Below, in pieces: positions 42,917 through 54,544 of a stretch of DNA of 64,000 nt. The position numbers and the translations under genes are program-made. Source of the DNA: Paguma larvata (Eukaryota; Chordata; Mammalia; Carnivora; Viverridae); the NCBI GenBank assembly GCA_030068075.1, contig CM057828.1, positions 114,441,699 to 114,505,698 on the forward strand. The letters run 5' to 3'. The notes below the pieces were generated by a model. That model made no database searches. It was given only the letters and a program-made list of their open reading frames with translations, and was not told the DNA's origin. Each line of letters begins with the position of its first letter. The first letter of the stretch is position 1.

Positions 42917-43405
42917 TTGACATGAGACAGGTAAACGGGAGAAAATCATATTTAATTTTCTATATACAAGGAATCCCTCTCAGACATGGAAATTCCAAGC
43001 ATAGTCAGGCAAAATAAAGTATATATGTCATCCTGAAATAAGAAGACAGCAGGGGTCTGGAACTTCAAAAGGGAAGCCATGCAATTCGCAGGAAGATGAA
43101 AAAGAGTAAATGTTTGGTAAACGAGTGTTTGCTGTGGCCTCAGAACAATAGGAGGTAAAGGACTTTGATCAAATAGGTTCCTCCCTACCACACCTGGTTC
43201 ATAGTGTGAGTAGTTCTCTCTGATGTTAGCTCCCTGCCTGGAGCAAGCCCTCTGTCTATATTCTTTTAGGCAGCTCAGGGGGAAGGGAGGTAAAGATCTT
43301 TTCCCGAATCTACTGGGTTTTGATTGTTTTTTAACTCAAAATACTCTTCAGACAAGAGTGGCCCATCCTGGGGTGAGCAGCCCTAGGACCGTGATGCAGA
43401 AGCTC
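42917..43405 (-). mobile_element. Possible ERVL-like LTR
   Basis: Plus-strand words GACATGAGACAGGTAAACGG, GAGAAAATCATATTTAATTT, CAGGCAAAATAAAGTATATA and AACTCAAAATACTCTTCAG suggest an old LTR in minus orientation. A related GGTAAAAACTATATTTAATT occurs at 53541. No target-site duplication was found. Confidence 0.35.
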
Positions 43406-43944
43406 AAACTAAAAAAAATTAGAACAAACAAACAAATATTTCCATCATGAGTCAAAGCATTCACACGAACAGTTAATGAAACTAACAGTGAAATGAAATC
43501 GAAAAAACCTTGAAAAGTTCTGACCTCTCTGGCTCCTCTTTCATGAGCCTAGTCACCTGACCTCCAGTTCTTTTCTCTCTCTCTTGCCCAGAGACATCAC
43601 CAGTCAGAGCAGCAGCACTTGGGCTGATGAGAGAGTAGGAAGGGCCCTTAGAGAGTGAGGTGAGGAAGGTGAGCTGGCCAGAGAGGGGGCGCCCCAGTCA
43701 GAAAGGCAGGGACCTCTTCCCTTGTTACTTTTTACTAATCTACTGCCTCAGACCAAATCCTGCTTAGAATTCCTTATTAACTGAAACTCCCAAACCCCTG
43801 TGTTCCTTATCCTGTCAATTCCTCACAAATTGTCTCTTTGGCTAAAATGTAGAAAAACTGCCTTGGCCATTTCTTTAGGTCTCAAGTGCGTTCTTGGGCC
43901 TCCGTGCGCTTGTTATAAAACTGCATTGTTATTGTTGTTGTTGT
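43406..43944. other. Unique sequence
   Basis: Ends in a short (TTG)n run near 43928-43946. No exon. Confidence 0.4.
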
Positions 43945-44466
43945 TTCTCCTGTTAATCTGTCTTAGAAATTTATCTCTCAGGGATCCAGGGCGGCTCTTG
44001 GTTGAGTGTCTGGCTCTTGATCTCTACTCAGGTCACGACCTTGCGGTACATGGGATCCAGCCCCGTGTTGGGATCCGTGCTGATGGCAGGGAGTCTGCTT
44101 GGGCTTCTCTCTCTTCTCTCTCTCTCTCTCTCTCTCTCTCAAAAATAAATGAATAAACTTAAAAAAATAAAGAAATTTATCTCTCACAGTTCGAAGGCAG
44201 GAAGTCCATGCCCAACGGGCTGACAGAGTTAGTGTCTGGTGATAAACCCCTTCCTGTTTATAGACAGGAGACTCTTTTCTATAACCTCACATGGTGGAAC
44301 CTCACAAGGGAGCTCTCTGGAGACTCTTATAAAAGCACTAATCCTACTTATAAGGGCTCCACCCTCATGACCTAATCACCCCCCAAAGGCCTGACCTCCA
44401 AGGACCACGAGACCCTGGGGATCAGGTTTCAACATGAGTATTTTGGGAGGATACAATCCTTCAGTC
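43945..44466 (-). mobile_element. MLT1-class LTR, split by a SINE
   Basis: GTTAATCTGTCTTAGAAATTTATCTCTCA before the SINE joins CAGTTCGAAGGCAGGAAGTC after it. CTCACATGGTGGAACC, GGGAGCTCTCTGGAGACTC, CCACCCTCATGACCTAATC and TTCAACATGAGTATTTTGGG are diagnostic reversed MLT1A-type words. The left end is deleted. Confidence 0.8.
43981..44170 (+). mobile_element. Carnivore tRNA-Lys SINE inside LTR
   Basis: AGAAATTTATCTCTCA is identical at 43965-43980 and 44171-44186. The head is diverged (GGGATCCAGGGCGGCTCTTG). A (CT)n run lies at 44112-44140. Confidence 0.94.
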
Positions 44467-44809
44467 CAAAGCACTATCTACCAACTGCCCATCTGATCTA
44501 TTGTCTTAGTGTCCTACCTTCTCCAGGACAGTGACTTAAGAGGTTTGCCGTAGGAGTTTCCTCATAATTGAAACTTCTTCATGGAGTTAGAAGCTACCAC
44601 TCGCATCGGTGCTACAACATGTAGGAACCCATACTTTCTCTGAGATTCCTTTAGAAGATTTGCTGCAAATGCAGTAGGACCCGCATTGATAATTCACATA
44701 CTGGAAAAAAAAAAAAAAGGCCCATATACACATGATAAAAATTACTATGTGAGTAATTTTAGAAATGCAAATTTCCATTTTTCTTTTACCAAGTTGACAG
44801 ATTTTTTTT
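44467..44809. other. Unique sequence
   Basis: No repeat or exon recognised. Confidence 0.4.
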
Positions 44810-45400
44810 TTTCAGTGATAATTTGGAGTCTTGGTGAGCATGCAATAAAATAGGTCCTTTGAGTGACTACTGGAGGGAAAAAAGAAATATCCTTGACCTG
44901 GCGATTCCATTGATATTAAATTGTTCTAAGGAAATAATCATAGATGTGTACTATAATTGATGTACAATTGTGTATGCTATAGTTTTATCCATGAGTGAAA
45001 AATAGAAATAAACTAAGTATTTAACGACAGAAGGTTAATTAAACAAACTATGGAAATTTATATAATGCAACACTATGCCACCATTTCAAAAAATGCCATT
45101 ACTAATACCTAAGGATGTTAGAAAATAATATGTGAATAATTTTAGATGAGAAGATTAGGTCACAAAACTGTACACAGCATGAATCTTATTTTTTTTTTAA
45201 ATACACATACACAACATGCATAGGAAAAACTAGCAAACCGGGAGTGAGTATTTCCTGGCAATCATGGTAGCTATTTCTGATTAATAGGATGATAGTTAAT
45301 TTTGGCACTTCTGATTACTTATAAATACTTTTTCAAAGTTTACACCAAGATCAGGTATTATTTTTATAATCTGAGACAATAAATTTTTTTCTAATCGGAG
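44810..45400 (+). mobile_element. Ancient L1 (L1M/HAL1-type) 3' fragment
   Basis: CTGGCGATTCCATTGATATT, TCTAAGGAAATAATCATAGA, AATTAAACAAACTATGG and AGATTAGGTCACAAAACTGT follow the ORF2 C-terminal and 3' UTR order of an old L1. No frame is open. Confidence 0.65.
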
Positions 45401-46014
45401 AGACAGTAAACATTATTTCCTAAGGGCGCTGAAGTAGGGAGCTGTCCCCTAGGGGATAAGAGAGAAATGTCACTGGGACTTTACCTCCATTAGGGACACA
45501 ATGCAAGCAAGAAGAGCCAGTCTTTGCAATTACATTACATTGAATTGGTTGAGAAGAACCTCTTTGGGTCCTTGGAACAATCAAAGGTCAGTGCCATTTA
45601 GAGATGTAAATGAGCGAATGTTTATCTCAGGATGAGAACACTCTATCATATCTGAAAAATTAAAATCTGCGGCACCAGGAAACAACAGAGTCCTCTATTT
45701 TGTATGGTCTGCTAGGTGCAGAACTAGGAGATGGGCTTTAAAATAATGTGAATTAAGTAATGAAAAAAAAAACGTTCCTTCATCATATACTTATTTATTC
45801 TAATTTATCTGATCTTGAATTCATGAAACCTGTCCATAGAAGCACCTTGAAGGCCTTTGCTTCCATCAAATATCAGTTGAGAAAGGATAGGGAGAAAAAT
45901 AAACCTTGAGCACATCATCGGCTAATCAAAGATCAGGTTGTCCTGCCTTCCCAGTTTCATTAAATCCAGATAATTCTAAGGCTGAATACGAATAAACTAC
46001 AAACTATAGCATCA
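45401..46014. other. Unique sequence, possible conserved element
   Basis: Balanced non-repetitive sequence. AACAATCAAAGGTCAG near 45577 is TCF/SOX-like. No exon. Confidence 0.4.
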
Positions 46015-46195
46015 TAGAACTGGAAAGACTTCACAAACTGTCTCTCCCAATCATCATCTTTTACAGATGAAGGACCAGACTCTGCAGAGACGCAGAGCCT
46101 GGTACAAGATCACACACCAATTTAATAGCAATCAGCATGAGAATTCAGATCTTCTCACTCTCAGGCTATTCTCATTCCACTACAGCATACTGGTT
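46015..46195 (-). mobile_element. MIR-like fragment
   Basis: TTTTACAGATGAAGGACCAG, GGTACAAGATCACACACCA and CTCATTCCACTACAGCATAC follow the reversed order of a MIR-class element. Confidence 0.5.
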
Positions 46196-46460
46196 TTCAG
46201 TGAGTAATGTCGCCTTCGATCTGTTTCATTTATGTATGTTGTCAAGGAACGTCCCCACCACCATAGCCAGTGAGCCTGGGTGGCAGGTATAGTAAATAAC
46301 ACGTTCTCTAAAAATACCACCTTTCTGTGCAGTGTATTTTTATCCATTGTGATAGGTCATTTTCACATCGAGCATTATATAACACCCTTTAAAGTCAATT
46401 CTAAAGACCTCAAAGGTCATCATTTTCCAGCACGACCTGTGCCATCAAAGTCCGGATGTA
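46196..46460. other. Unique sequence
   Basis: Nothing recognised. Confidence 0.4.
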
Positions 46461-46624
46461 TTTAATAGAAGGATAGTGACTTTTTCAGCTAAAAGCCACA
46501 AGCGTTTTGATATCAAATCTTGTTTAATGGGACTTGTTTAATGGGACTTTTAATAGAAGGATAGTGACTTTTTCAGCTAAAAGCCACAAGCATTTTGATA
46601 TCAAATCTTGTTTAATGGGACTTG
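46461..46624. repeat. Recent tandem duplication, 88-bp period
   Basis: TTTAATAGAAGGATAGTGAC and onward (46461-46548) recurs at 46549-46624 with one substitution (GCGTTTTG to GCATTTTG) over about 76 bp. The first copy holds an extra 14-bp doublet of TTTAATGGGACTTG. Confidence 0.95.
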
Positions 46625-46701
46625 AGGTCATAAATTCACACAAAAGCTCAGACACATCCAGGTAATAAATCAACCAGATCTCAAAAAAAATCTAGAAATA
46701 T

Positions 46702-46903
46702 ATATGTATATGTTGTATATGCTTGTATATATATGTACAAGCAAGCAGAGGAGGAGCAAAGAGAGAGGGGGAGAGAGAATCCCAAGCAGACTCCATACTC
46801 TCAGCATAGAGCCTGGTGCAGGGCTCCATCCCATGAACTGAGATCATAACCTGAGTCGAAATCAAGAGTCAGACACACAACTGACTGAGCCACCCGGGCG
46901 CCC
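46702..46903 (-). mobile_element. Carnivore tRNA-Lys SINE with TATG-rich tail
   Basis: CTAGAAATAT (46692-46701 and 46904-46913) flanks the insert. The tail side has become an ATATGTATATG microsatellite (46697-46738). The head ends CACCCGGGCGCCCC. Confidence 0.92.
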
Positions 46904-46954
46904 CTAGAAATATTTTTAAGGTGAGAGGGCAGATATAAGAATAAAATATGTCTA

Positions 46955-47130
46955 AGAAAAGCTAATATTTATTGAGCATATTCACTGTGCTAGCACTTTA
47001 TAACATCGCGACGTTTAACCTTCACAAAAGCCCAAAGAGGTAAGTATAATTATTTTCCAAATTTTATGGGTAAGAAAACAGAGGCAGAGAGTGTTTAAGT
47101 AGGCCAAGGCAGATCCAGGATTTTAACTAA
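46955..47130 (-). mobile_element. MIR
   Basis: TTCACTGTGCTAGCACTTTA, AACCTTCACAAAAGCCC, AGAAAACAGAGGCAGAGAG and GCAGATCCAGGATTTTAAC follow the reversed MIR core. Confidence 0.75.
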
Positions 47131-47313
47131 GATAGTTTCTTCGCTCTATCATCCATGCTGTTAATAACAATGAGGATAAATATGCCTGACTTATAAAATG
47201 AGAGGGAAAAAGAGTAGCTGAGAATTTTACGAGTAAAGCCCTGAATATAAGCCCTGATCTCTCTTGTTCTCTATGAGCCTGAAGGTACAAAAGTCACAGT
47301 TAAATGCACTTCT
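47131..47313. other. Unique sequence
   Basis: Nothing recognised. Confidence 0.4.
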
Positions 47314-47329
47314 AACACACAGATTCCTT

Positions 47330-47547
47330 TTTTTAATAGTTTTATTTTTGAGAGAGAGAGAGAGAGAGAGAGAGACAAAGTATGAGTGAGAGAGGGGCAG
47401 ATAGAGAAGGAGACACAGAATCCAAAGTAGGCTCCAGGCTCTGAGCTGTTGGCACAGCCTGACTTGGGGCTCGAAGCTGTGAACCGCGAGATCACAACAT
47501 GAGCCGAAGTCGGATGCTTATCTGACTGAGCTATCCAGACACCCCAT
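47330..47547 (-). mobile_element. Carnivore tRNA-Lys SINE
   Basis: AACACACAGATTCCTT (47314-47329) and AACGAACAGATTCCTT (47548-47563), two mismatches in 16. It contains a (GA)n run at 47350-47374. Confidence 0.96.
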
Positions 47548-47563
47548 AACGAACAGATTCCTT

Positions 47564-48104
47564 AATGTTGATTTTGTTAGCTATTTCGTGGACCCTGTGA
47601 GGCCATATGCCTTAATAAGATTGCTAGTATAGTCAATTCACTATGGGAAAACATATTTAATTTGAGGGCTTATTGAGGAAACCACATGGGAAAGACATAA
47701 GGGAACACACAGAAGAATCCTCACAGTTCTTTTTCTCCAGGGCTTCATAATCCAATGGAGGGGATGGGCATATATGCCTCTGAGGATAGCAAGGACAACA
47801 ATAATTGCCCTTATAATCAATTGGATGCAATGCCCGGAGTGCTGTTTTGGGTGCTTTATGTTGTTTCTAATCTTATGCATTTTGAAGATTAAGAGAGATG
47901 ATAATGTCTCCAAGAAAGATACTAGCTAAGTTCTCTGGAATTGTGCTGGGTAAACCTTTGAAATTAAAGAGTAGAGAATCTAAATATTATCATTTATAAT
48001 GGCTATGACTAAACCTTAATAAATATAGCACATTAGCTTTTTCCTGAAGATCATAGATAATAGCTATGTTTTTCTCATTCCCTCCATCCATCTAGACCTA
48101 AGAT
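47564..48104. other. Unique sequence
   Basis: No repeat or exon recognised. Confidence 0.4.
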
Positions 48105-48657
48105 GTCTGAGGCTGGATGCTTGGTTCCTGGACCTGTTTTGAAAGCAAGCATAAAGCAGAACTATAGTTGTATTAGTTGCATTATTAACTTAGCTCCATG
48201 CTGTTTTGTTCCCTACTTAACTACGATTTATGCACCTCATAACCTCATACTTGGTCAAGCGTTAACTTTGCCCTTTTTACCCCTACTCCCTGTTTACCCA
48301 CTGATTGTAGAAACCTAATGGGGACTGGACAGTAACATTTGTCTTGAAATTATCTGATGTACCTGATTGTATCGGTCCCAAATGGCACCTTGTTTTCTGG
48401 AAGAATGCGTACCTCCAGATTGTTCCAAGCCCTCCACCTCAAAGTTTCAAGAAACCCCTTACTCTCCTCTCGTGTATTTGCCTTCTTCCCCAAACATATA
48501 TAAGTTGTTCTTAGGCTCAACAGGACAAGACGGTTTGGGGAATGCTCCCCTGCCTTCTCACTGGGCTGCCCTTCTGACAATAAAGCTTCCTTTGCTTCAG
48601 AAGTGGTGTCTCAGGCATTGGCTTACTCTCCATCCGGTACACGTTAGAGTTCAGTGA
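48105..48657 (+). mobile_element. Probable ERV1-type solo LTR
   Basis: Starts TGTCTGAGGCTGG and ends GTTCAGTGACA, about 553 bp. Typical LTR parts in order are a promoter-like CATATATAAG (48496), GACAATAAAGCTTCCTTTGC as polyadenylation signal (48577), and a downstream GT/T-rich stretch. No matching target-site duplication was found, so the ends are approximate. No coding region attached. Confidence 0.65.
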
Positions 48658-49424
48658 CAGCTCCATCACAAGGGTGAGTGTTTCGGCAACAGTTATGTAA
48701 ATGTTCTTGTAATGGTGTGGTTATAACTCCTGGAACTCCTTCTCAGCTTTTTCCGGGTCCAGACTGTTAGCAGTAGGTAGATATGGATTGCAATCTCCTA
48801 ACCAAAGACAGGATCATAAGAGAAATACGCCCTTCTCAAAACTTCAATTTGGAAGGAATCTCCTTCATTCAACAGAAATGTCAAATGTTTACCGAGTGCC
48901 AGCACTGAGGATAAGTGTATACTATATAAGCAGTATAGACAGTTCCCATTGGTGATATGCTACAGCTGGTCTGTTAAATTTTCAGGAACAAGCTGGTAGC
49001 CAGCATGTCGGTGGCTGGTGAGTATTTAATCACAGAGATGAGCAAACTCAGAGAGCTGGTTGTTTAACATTTACCAGCATGTTAGTGGTTCCGGTACTTA
49101 TAAGACTTAACTCTAGAGGGAAAGGAATTTATAGTAAAACCATAACATAATGTAATAACATATAATATAACAATTCTAACATAATTGGAAGTGTGATGAG
49201 CAGTAGGGAAGTTGAAATACAGGGTGCAGTGAGCGTCATGACAAGGGAATCTAGGTCATCTCAGGGCTGCTTAGAAGCAAAAATCAGCTATATTCCTTCT
49301 TAAAATCAGTTATATTCCTTCTCAATATGTTCTCAGCACTGATCTTTATACCAATTCAAAACCTATTTTATATCTCTCTTATGCAATAATATACTACCTG
49401 ATGTTACAGGCAGGGTGCAGTCTA
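48658..49424. other. Unique sequence
   Basis: Includes AGCTGGTAGCCAGCATG/GCTGGTTGTTTAACATTTACCAGCATG words near 48990-49082 in short direct repeats. No gene. Confidence 0.4.
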
Positions 49425-49544
49425 CAAAGACATTTGAACTCAAAGTGCAGCTCCTATACTTGCCCTGTGGTTTGTCTCTGCACTAATCACCTAATTTTAC
49501 TGAACTCATTGTTTCATCTGTAAAAACAGGATCCCGATTGTTAA
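49425..49544 (+). mobile_element. MIR-like fragment
   Basis: ATCACCTAATTTTACTGAAC and TTGTTTCATCTGTAAAAACAGGAT follow a decayed plus-strand MIR core. Confidence 0.5.
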
Positions 49545-52500
49545 TTTCAGAAATGAGAGAGGGGTCATCACTACAGATTCTATGGATATCGAAGAACACT
49601 GTGAACAACTCTAAACTCTATGCCCACAAATTTAATAATCTCGATGACATGGACCAATTTCTTGAAAGATGTAATTTGCCAAAACTCACACAAGTATCAC
49701 TAGACATCTAAATAGAACCTTATCTACTGAAGAAATTAAGTAAAAAACTAATAACCTTCCAAAACAGAAAGCACCAGGTCCAGATGGATTCACTGGTGAA
49801 TTCTACCAAACCTTTAAGGAAGAAATTATACAAGCTGTCTGCAATCTCTCTCAGAGGATAGACACAGAGGGAATACTTTCCAATTCATTAGTGAGGCCAG
49901 CATAACCCTAACACCAACATGAGACAGACATTACAAAAAAAAAAAGAAATGCACAGACAAATCTCATTAACATAGATACAAAACTCTTCAACAAAATATT
50001 AGAAAATCAAATCTGACAATGTATAAAAAAATTATATACTATGGACTGGGTAGGATTTGTCCTTGGTATACAAGACTGGTTCAACATTTAAAAATCAATT
50101 CATGTAATCCATCACATCAACAGGCTGAAAAAGAAAAATCACGTATCATATCAATAGGTACAAAAAAAGTAACTGACCAAATACTAAATCCATTCATGAT
50201 AAAAACTTTCAGTGAATGAGGAATAGAGGAAAATTTTCTCCATGATAAAGAATATCCGGGGTGCCTGGGTGGGTCAGTCAGTTCAGTATCTGACTCTTGA
50301 GCTCAGCTCAGGTCTTGATATCAAGGTTGTGAGTTCAAGCCCCGCATTTGGCTCCACACTGAGTGTGAAGTCTACTTAAAAAAAAATCTACAAAAACCCT
50401 TCAGCTTACATCATACTTAATAGTGAGAAACGAGAAACTTTCCCACTAAGGTCAGGAACAAGGCAAGGATGTCCCTCCCACCACTCCTTTTCAATAGCCT
50501 ACTGGAAGTCCTAGCTAATGCAGTAAGATAAGAAGGGAAACAAATCATTGGGAAGGAAGAAATAAAACTGTCTTTGTTCACAGATTATATGATTTTCTAT
50601 GTAGAAAATCCAAAAAAGTAGATGAAAAAAATCTCCTGGAACTAATAGGCAATTATAGCAAAGTTGCAGAATACAAAAGTCAACTGCTTTTCTATATATC
50701 AGCAATTAACAAGTGGAATATGTAATTAAAAAACACACTACCATTTACATTAGCACCCCCAAAATAAAATACTTCAGTATAAATCTAACAACATATGTAC
50801 AAGATGTCTCTGAGGAAAACTATAAAACTCAAGTGAAATAAAAAAGGACTAAATAAATGCAGATATGTTCCATGTGCATGGACAAGAAAACTCAGTATTG
50901 TCAAAAATGTCAGTTCTTCCCAACTTGATCCATAGATTCAATGCAACCCCACTAAAAATCCCAGCAAGTTATTTTGTGGGTATTGACAAAATCTAGAGTT
51001 TATCTGGAAAGTCAAAAGACCTAGTATAGCCAACACAATATTGAAGGAAAAGAACAAAGTTGGAGGATCGATACTACCCAACTTCTGGAATTACTATAAA
51101 CAGTAACAAAGACCACGTGGTATTGATGAAAAAACACGTAAGTAGATCAATGGACAGAATGGAGAGCCAAGGTATAGACCGACATAAATAAGGTCAACTG
51201 ATCTTTGACTAAGAAAGAAAGACAATACAATGGAGCAAAGATAGTCTCTTCAACAAATTTGCAGAACAACTGGATATCCATCCACGTGTGAAAAAATGAA
51301 TCTAGACACAGACCTTATATCTTTCACAAAAATGAACTCAAAATGGATCACAGACCTAAATATAAATTGTGAAACTATCCAATTCATAGAAGGTAACATG
51401 GGAAAAAACTAAATGACCCTGGAGATGACTGTTTAGATATAACTCAAACAGGCATGATCCATGAAAGAAATCATTGATAAGTGGACTTCATTACAATTGA
51501 AAAATTTCTGCTCTGCAAAAGACAATGTTGGGAAAATAAGAAGATAAGCCATGGACTGGGAAAAAATTTTTTTAAATTTGCAAAAGATACATCTGATAAA
51601 GGACTGTTATTCAAAATATATAAGAAATGCTTAAAACTAAATAATAAGAAAACAAACAACCCAGTTTAAAAATGGGCCAAAGACTTTCATGGGCACCTCA
51701 CCAAAGAAGTTAATACAGAATGTAAATGAGCATATGAAAAGCTTCTCCATAGCATGTCGTCAGAGAATTGCAAATTAAAATAACGAAATACTGCTACACA
51801 CCTTTTAGAAAGGGCAAAATTCCAGAACACCGACACACGCAATGCTGGCGAGGATGTGGAACAATAGGAAATCTCACTCATGGGTGCGAAACTGCACAGT
51901 ACTTTGGACGACTGTTTGGCAGTCTCTTATAAAATGAAGCATACTCTTACCATATGACTCGGTAATCACTCTCCTTGGTTTTGACCCTGAGGAGTTGAAA
52001 ATTTATGTCTATACAAAACCCTGCACATGGATGGTTATAGCGGCCTTATCCATAATAGCCAAAATTTGGAAGCAACCAAGATGTCCCTCAGTAGGTGAAT
52101 GGATTAATAAAGTGTGAACGATGGAGTCCAGGAAATGAAATATTGCTCAGTGCTAAAAAGACATGAGCTATCAAGCCCTGAGAAGACACGGAAGAGCCTT
52201 AAGTACATATTATTAAATGTGTACTCTGAAAAGGTTACATACTGTATGATTCCTAATATATGCCATTCTAGGAAAGGCAAAACTATAGAGATACTTAAAA
52301 AGATCAGTGGTCGCAGGGATGAGGTAGGGGAAGGAATGATAGTTGGAGCACAGAGAATAGATAGAGTAATAAAACAAGTCTGTATGATACTCTAATGATG
52401 GATAAATACCATTATGGATTTGTCCAAACCTATAGAATGTCAACACCAATAGTAACCCTTATGTAAACTGTGTACTTCGAGTGATTATAGTGTCAGTGAA

Positions 52501-52664
52501 CCTCGATCAGTTGTAACGAATGTACCACTCTGATAGGGGGCGTTGATAATGGAGGCTACGTATGTGTAGGAATAGGGACATCTGGGAAATCTCTGTACCT
52601 TCTCTTAATTTTGCTGTGACTCTAAAACTGCCCAAAAAACTGAAGTCTTAAAAAAAAAAAAAAA
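49545..52664 (+). mobile_element. Decayed L1, about 3.1 kb of ORF2 plus 3' UTR
   Basis: Collinear with L1 ORF2 from just before the RT domain. APGPDGFTGEFYQTF is encoded at 49771-49815. The RT catalytic (F/Y)ADD reads FTDY at 50577-50588, losing the second aspartate. The C-terminal region follows at about 52020-52110 (ACCAAGATGTCCCTCAGTAG). The 3' UTR ends with CTGAAGTCTTAAAAAAAA. Multiple stops and frameshifts make it dead. The 5' UTR, ORF1 and endonuclease are absent. Confidence 0.9.
50258..50393 (+). mobile_element. Short CAN-SINE of an older subtype inside L1
   Basis: Head GGGGTGCCTGGGTGGGTCAG through GTTCAAGCCCCGC, then GAGTGTGAAGTCTACTTAAA directly followed by the A tail. The CT-rich and AATAAA parts are absent, as in the older short subtypes. 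It sits between AAGAATATC and AAAATCTAC of the L1. Confidence 0.92.
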
Positions 52665-52788
52665 CCACAGGATAATGATGACATTGTGCAGCATTGTTCT
52701 GAGGATTAGATATGGTGGACATGTATCAAATGACGAACTACACATTGTAAGTGCTAAGTGGCGGCTGGTATTATTTTTATCATTTTTT
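52665..52788. other. Unique sequence
   Basis: Short gap; ends at a SINE target duplication. Confidence 0.4.
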
Positions 52789-52796
52789 TGTGCACT

Positions 52797-53032
52797 GTTT
52801 TTAAAGTTTATTTATTTATTTTGAGAGAGAGAAATCATGCATGCAAGAGGTGGGGGGGGAGAGAAAGAGAGGGAGAGAGAAAGGGAGAGAGAGAGAAAGA
52901 ATCCCAAGCAGGCTCTGTACCATCACTGTGGAGCCTGAGTGTGCAGCGCTCGAACTCATGAATCCAGAGATGATGACTTGAGTCAAAATCAACACTCAGA
53001 CACTTAACCGACTGAGCCATCCTGGGCGCCCC
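52797..53032 (-). mobile_element. Carnivore tRNA-Lys SINE
   Basis: TGTGCACT is repeated at 52789-52796 and 53033-53040. The GA stretch contains a G run (GGTGGGGGGGGAG). The head ends GAGCCATCCTGGGCGCCCC. Confidence 0.95.
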
Positions 53033-53040
53033 TGTGCACT

Positions 53041-53162
53041 TGTCTTTATTCAATCTTCCAGATTTCAAATTCCTTGAGGAAAGGCACTATATCTTAACTT
53101 CCAGCATATGCTAGAAGTTGACATGTGATAAATGAAAAAAAAATTCATTGAATTAATTTCTT
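53041..53162. other. Unique sequence
   Basis: Short gap. Confidence 0.4.
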
Positions 53163-53380
53163 CTTTTTAAAACAATTTTTTAAATGTTCATTCATTTTTT
53201 TGAGAGAGACAGAGCAGAAGTGGGGGAAGGGCAGCAAGAGAGGGAGACACAGAATCCAAAGCAGGCTCCGGGCTCTGAGCTGTCGGCATAGAACCCAACG
53301 TGGGGCTTGAACTCAAGAACCCTGAGATCATGCCCTGAGCCAAAGTCAGACACTCAACCGATTGAATCATCCAGGTGCCT
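53163..53380 (-). mobile_element. Carnivore tRNA-Lys SINE
   Basis: AATTAATTT-type words flank both ends (near 53151 and 53382). The head ends GAATCATCCAGGTGCCT, slightly diverged. Confidence 0.93.
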
Positions 53381-54544
53381 CAAATTAATTTATTCTTAAT
53401 TGAATTAAATTGTCCCTAAATGTCTATTTGCAGAGAAAAGAAATGATTTCAATTCAAATGTAGACTCTACACTGCTTTGCTGTTGTCAGGATCAAAGATA
53501 ACGTTTGTTTTAAAACTAAAATAAGGCAAAATGTTGACAGGTAAAAACTATATTTAATTTTCTAACTAAGATAACCCCAACTACCACATCATAATTAATG
53601 AATGATACTTCCTCATTATGACCCTGATAATAATAATCTGTTGTTTCGCTGGAGAAATTTTCAGAGGTAGAGTGCTGTGTTCAGCAATGTAACATACACT
53701 CTTCCAAGGGTTTTTTCCCCCGTAACCCTTATTTCCATATTCCAGATATTTTGTCTAAGCCATTTCTAAATACTGGAAGAAACTGATTTCATAGAGTCAT
53801 ACAATTTCAGAGTGGCAAGAGACCTTCGGACTCAAGCTTTCTTTTGCAGGTAATTGAAATTAAAAAAAAGATAAAGGACCAAAGGTCACAGAGTGAGGAC
53901 GATTTTTTGCAATGGAATCAAGACCATACTCTTTAAGGGAAACTAGAAAATACGAGTTATAAAAATAGGCCATGAACCCATTATGGAAAACGAAAGAAAA
54001 GCAAAAACCTCTCGCTGCTGGTACTGAAATCGTACAAGCAGTAAAATATGAAAAAGCATAGGAAGAAGCAGTACGAAGAGGAAGCAAATATGAAAAATAT
54101 GAAACAAATATGAAAAAATATGGAGAAGCGGTAAAATATGAAAAACTGAAAAACAGGACAAATGAAAAATAAGGAGAATGAAGAAACCGGCAGACTAAAT
54201 GTGAAATTCACTAGCGAAATATAAAGCGAGGAGGCGAAAAATTTGGAGGGCGGATGTTTTCTTTAGAATGCATGTGGATGACCCAATTTGAAGCGATGGC
54301 CACTGAGCCTTCTTTTAAGTTGCCTTTTTTTTTTTTTTTTTCCTTCCAAACATTTCAGTTCTAATCCTGCAGTCTCTCTTGTGCTGGAAACCCAGGAAAT
54401 GCTGAACGCGTCATACACTTGGATAATGCGGACGCTGATAAAGTTCCCTAGCAGAGCATGGTTTTTCCTCTTTCCTTTGCTTAGCCATGTTTTCTTAATC
54501 CTTTCAGATCTGAGCCTACCGATTTTATATTTCTAAGCAATTAA
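53381..54544. other. Mostly unique sequence with MIR-like patch and short tandem motif
   Basis: Bases 53775-53900 (CAATTTCAGAGTGGCAAGAG ... CAAAGGTCACAGAGTGAGG) resemble a MIR-class fragment. Bases 54040-54150 repeat AAATATGAAAAA-type units. A poly-T run lies at 54326-54341. No exon. Confidence 0.45.

Noticed and set aside
49545..52664. Active L1 source element
   Set aside because: ORF1 and endonuclease are missing, the RT motif lost an aspartate, and stops and frameshifts are frequent.
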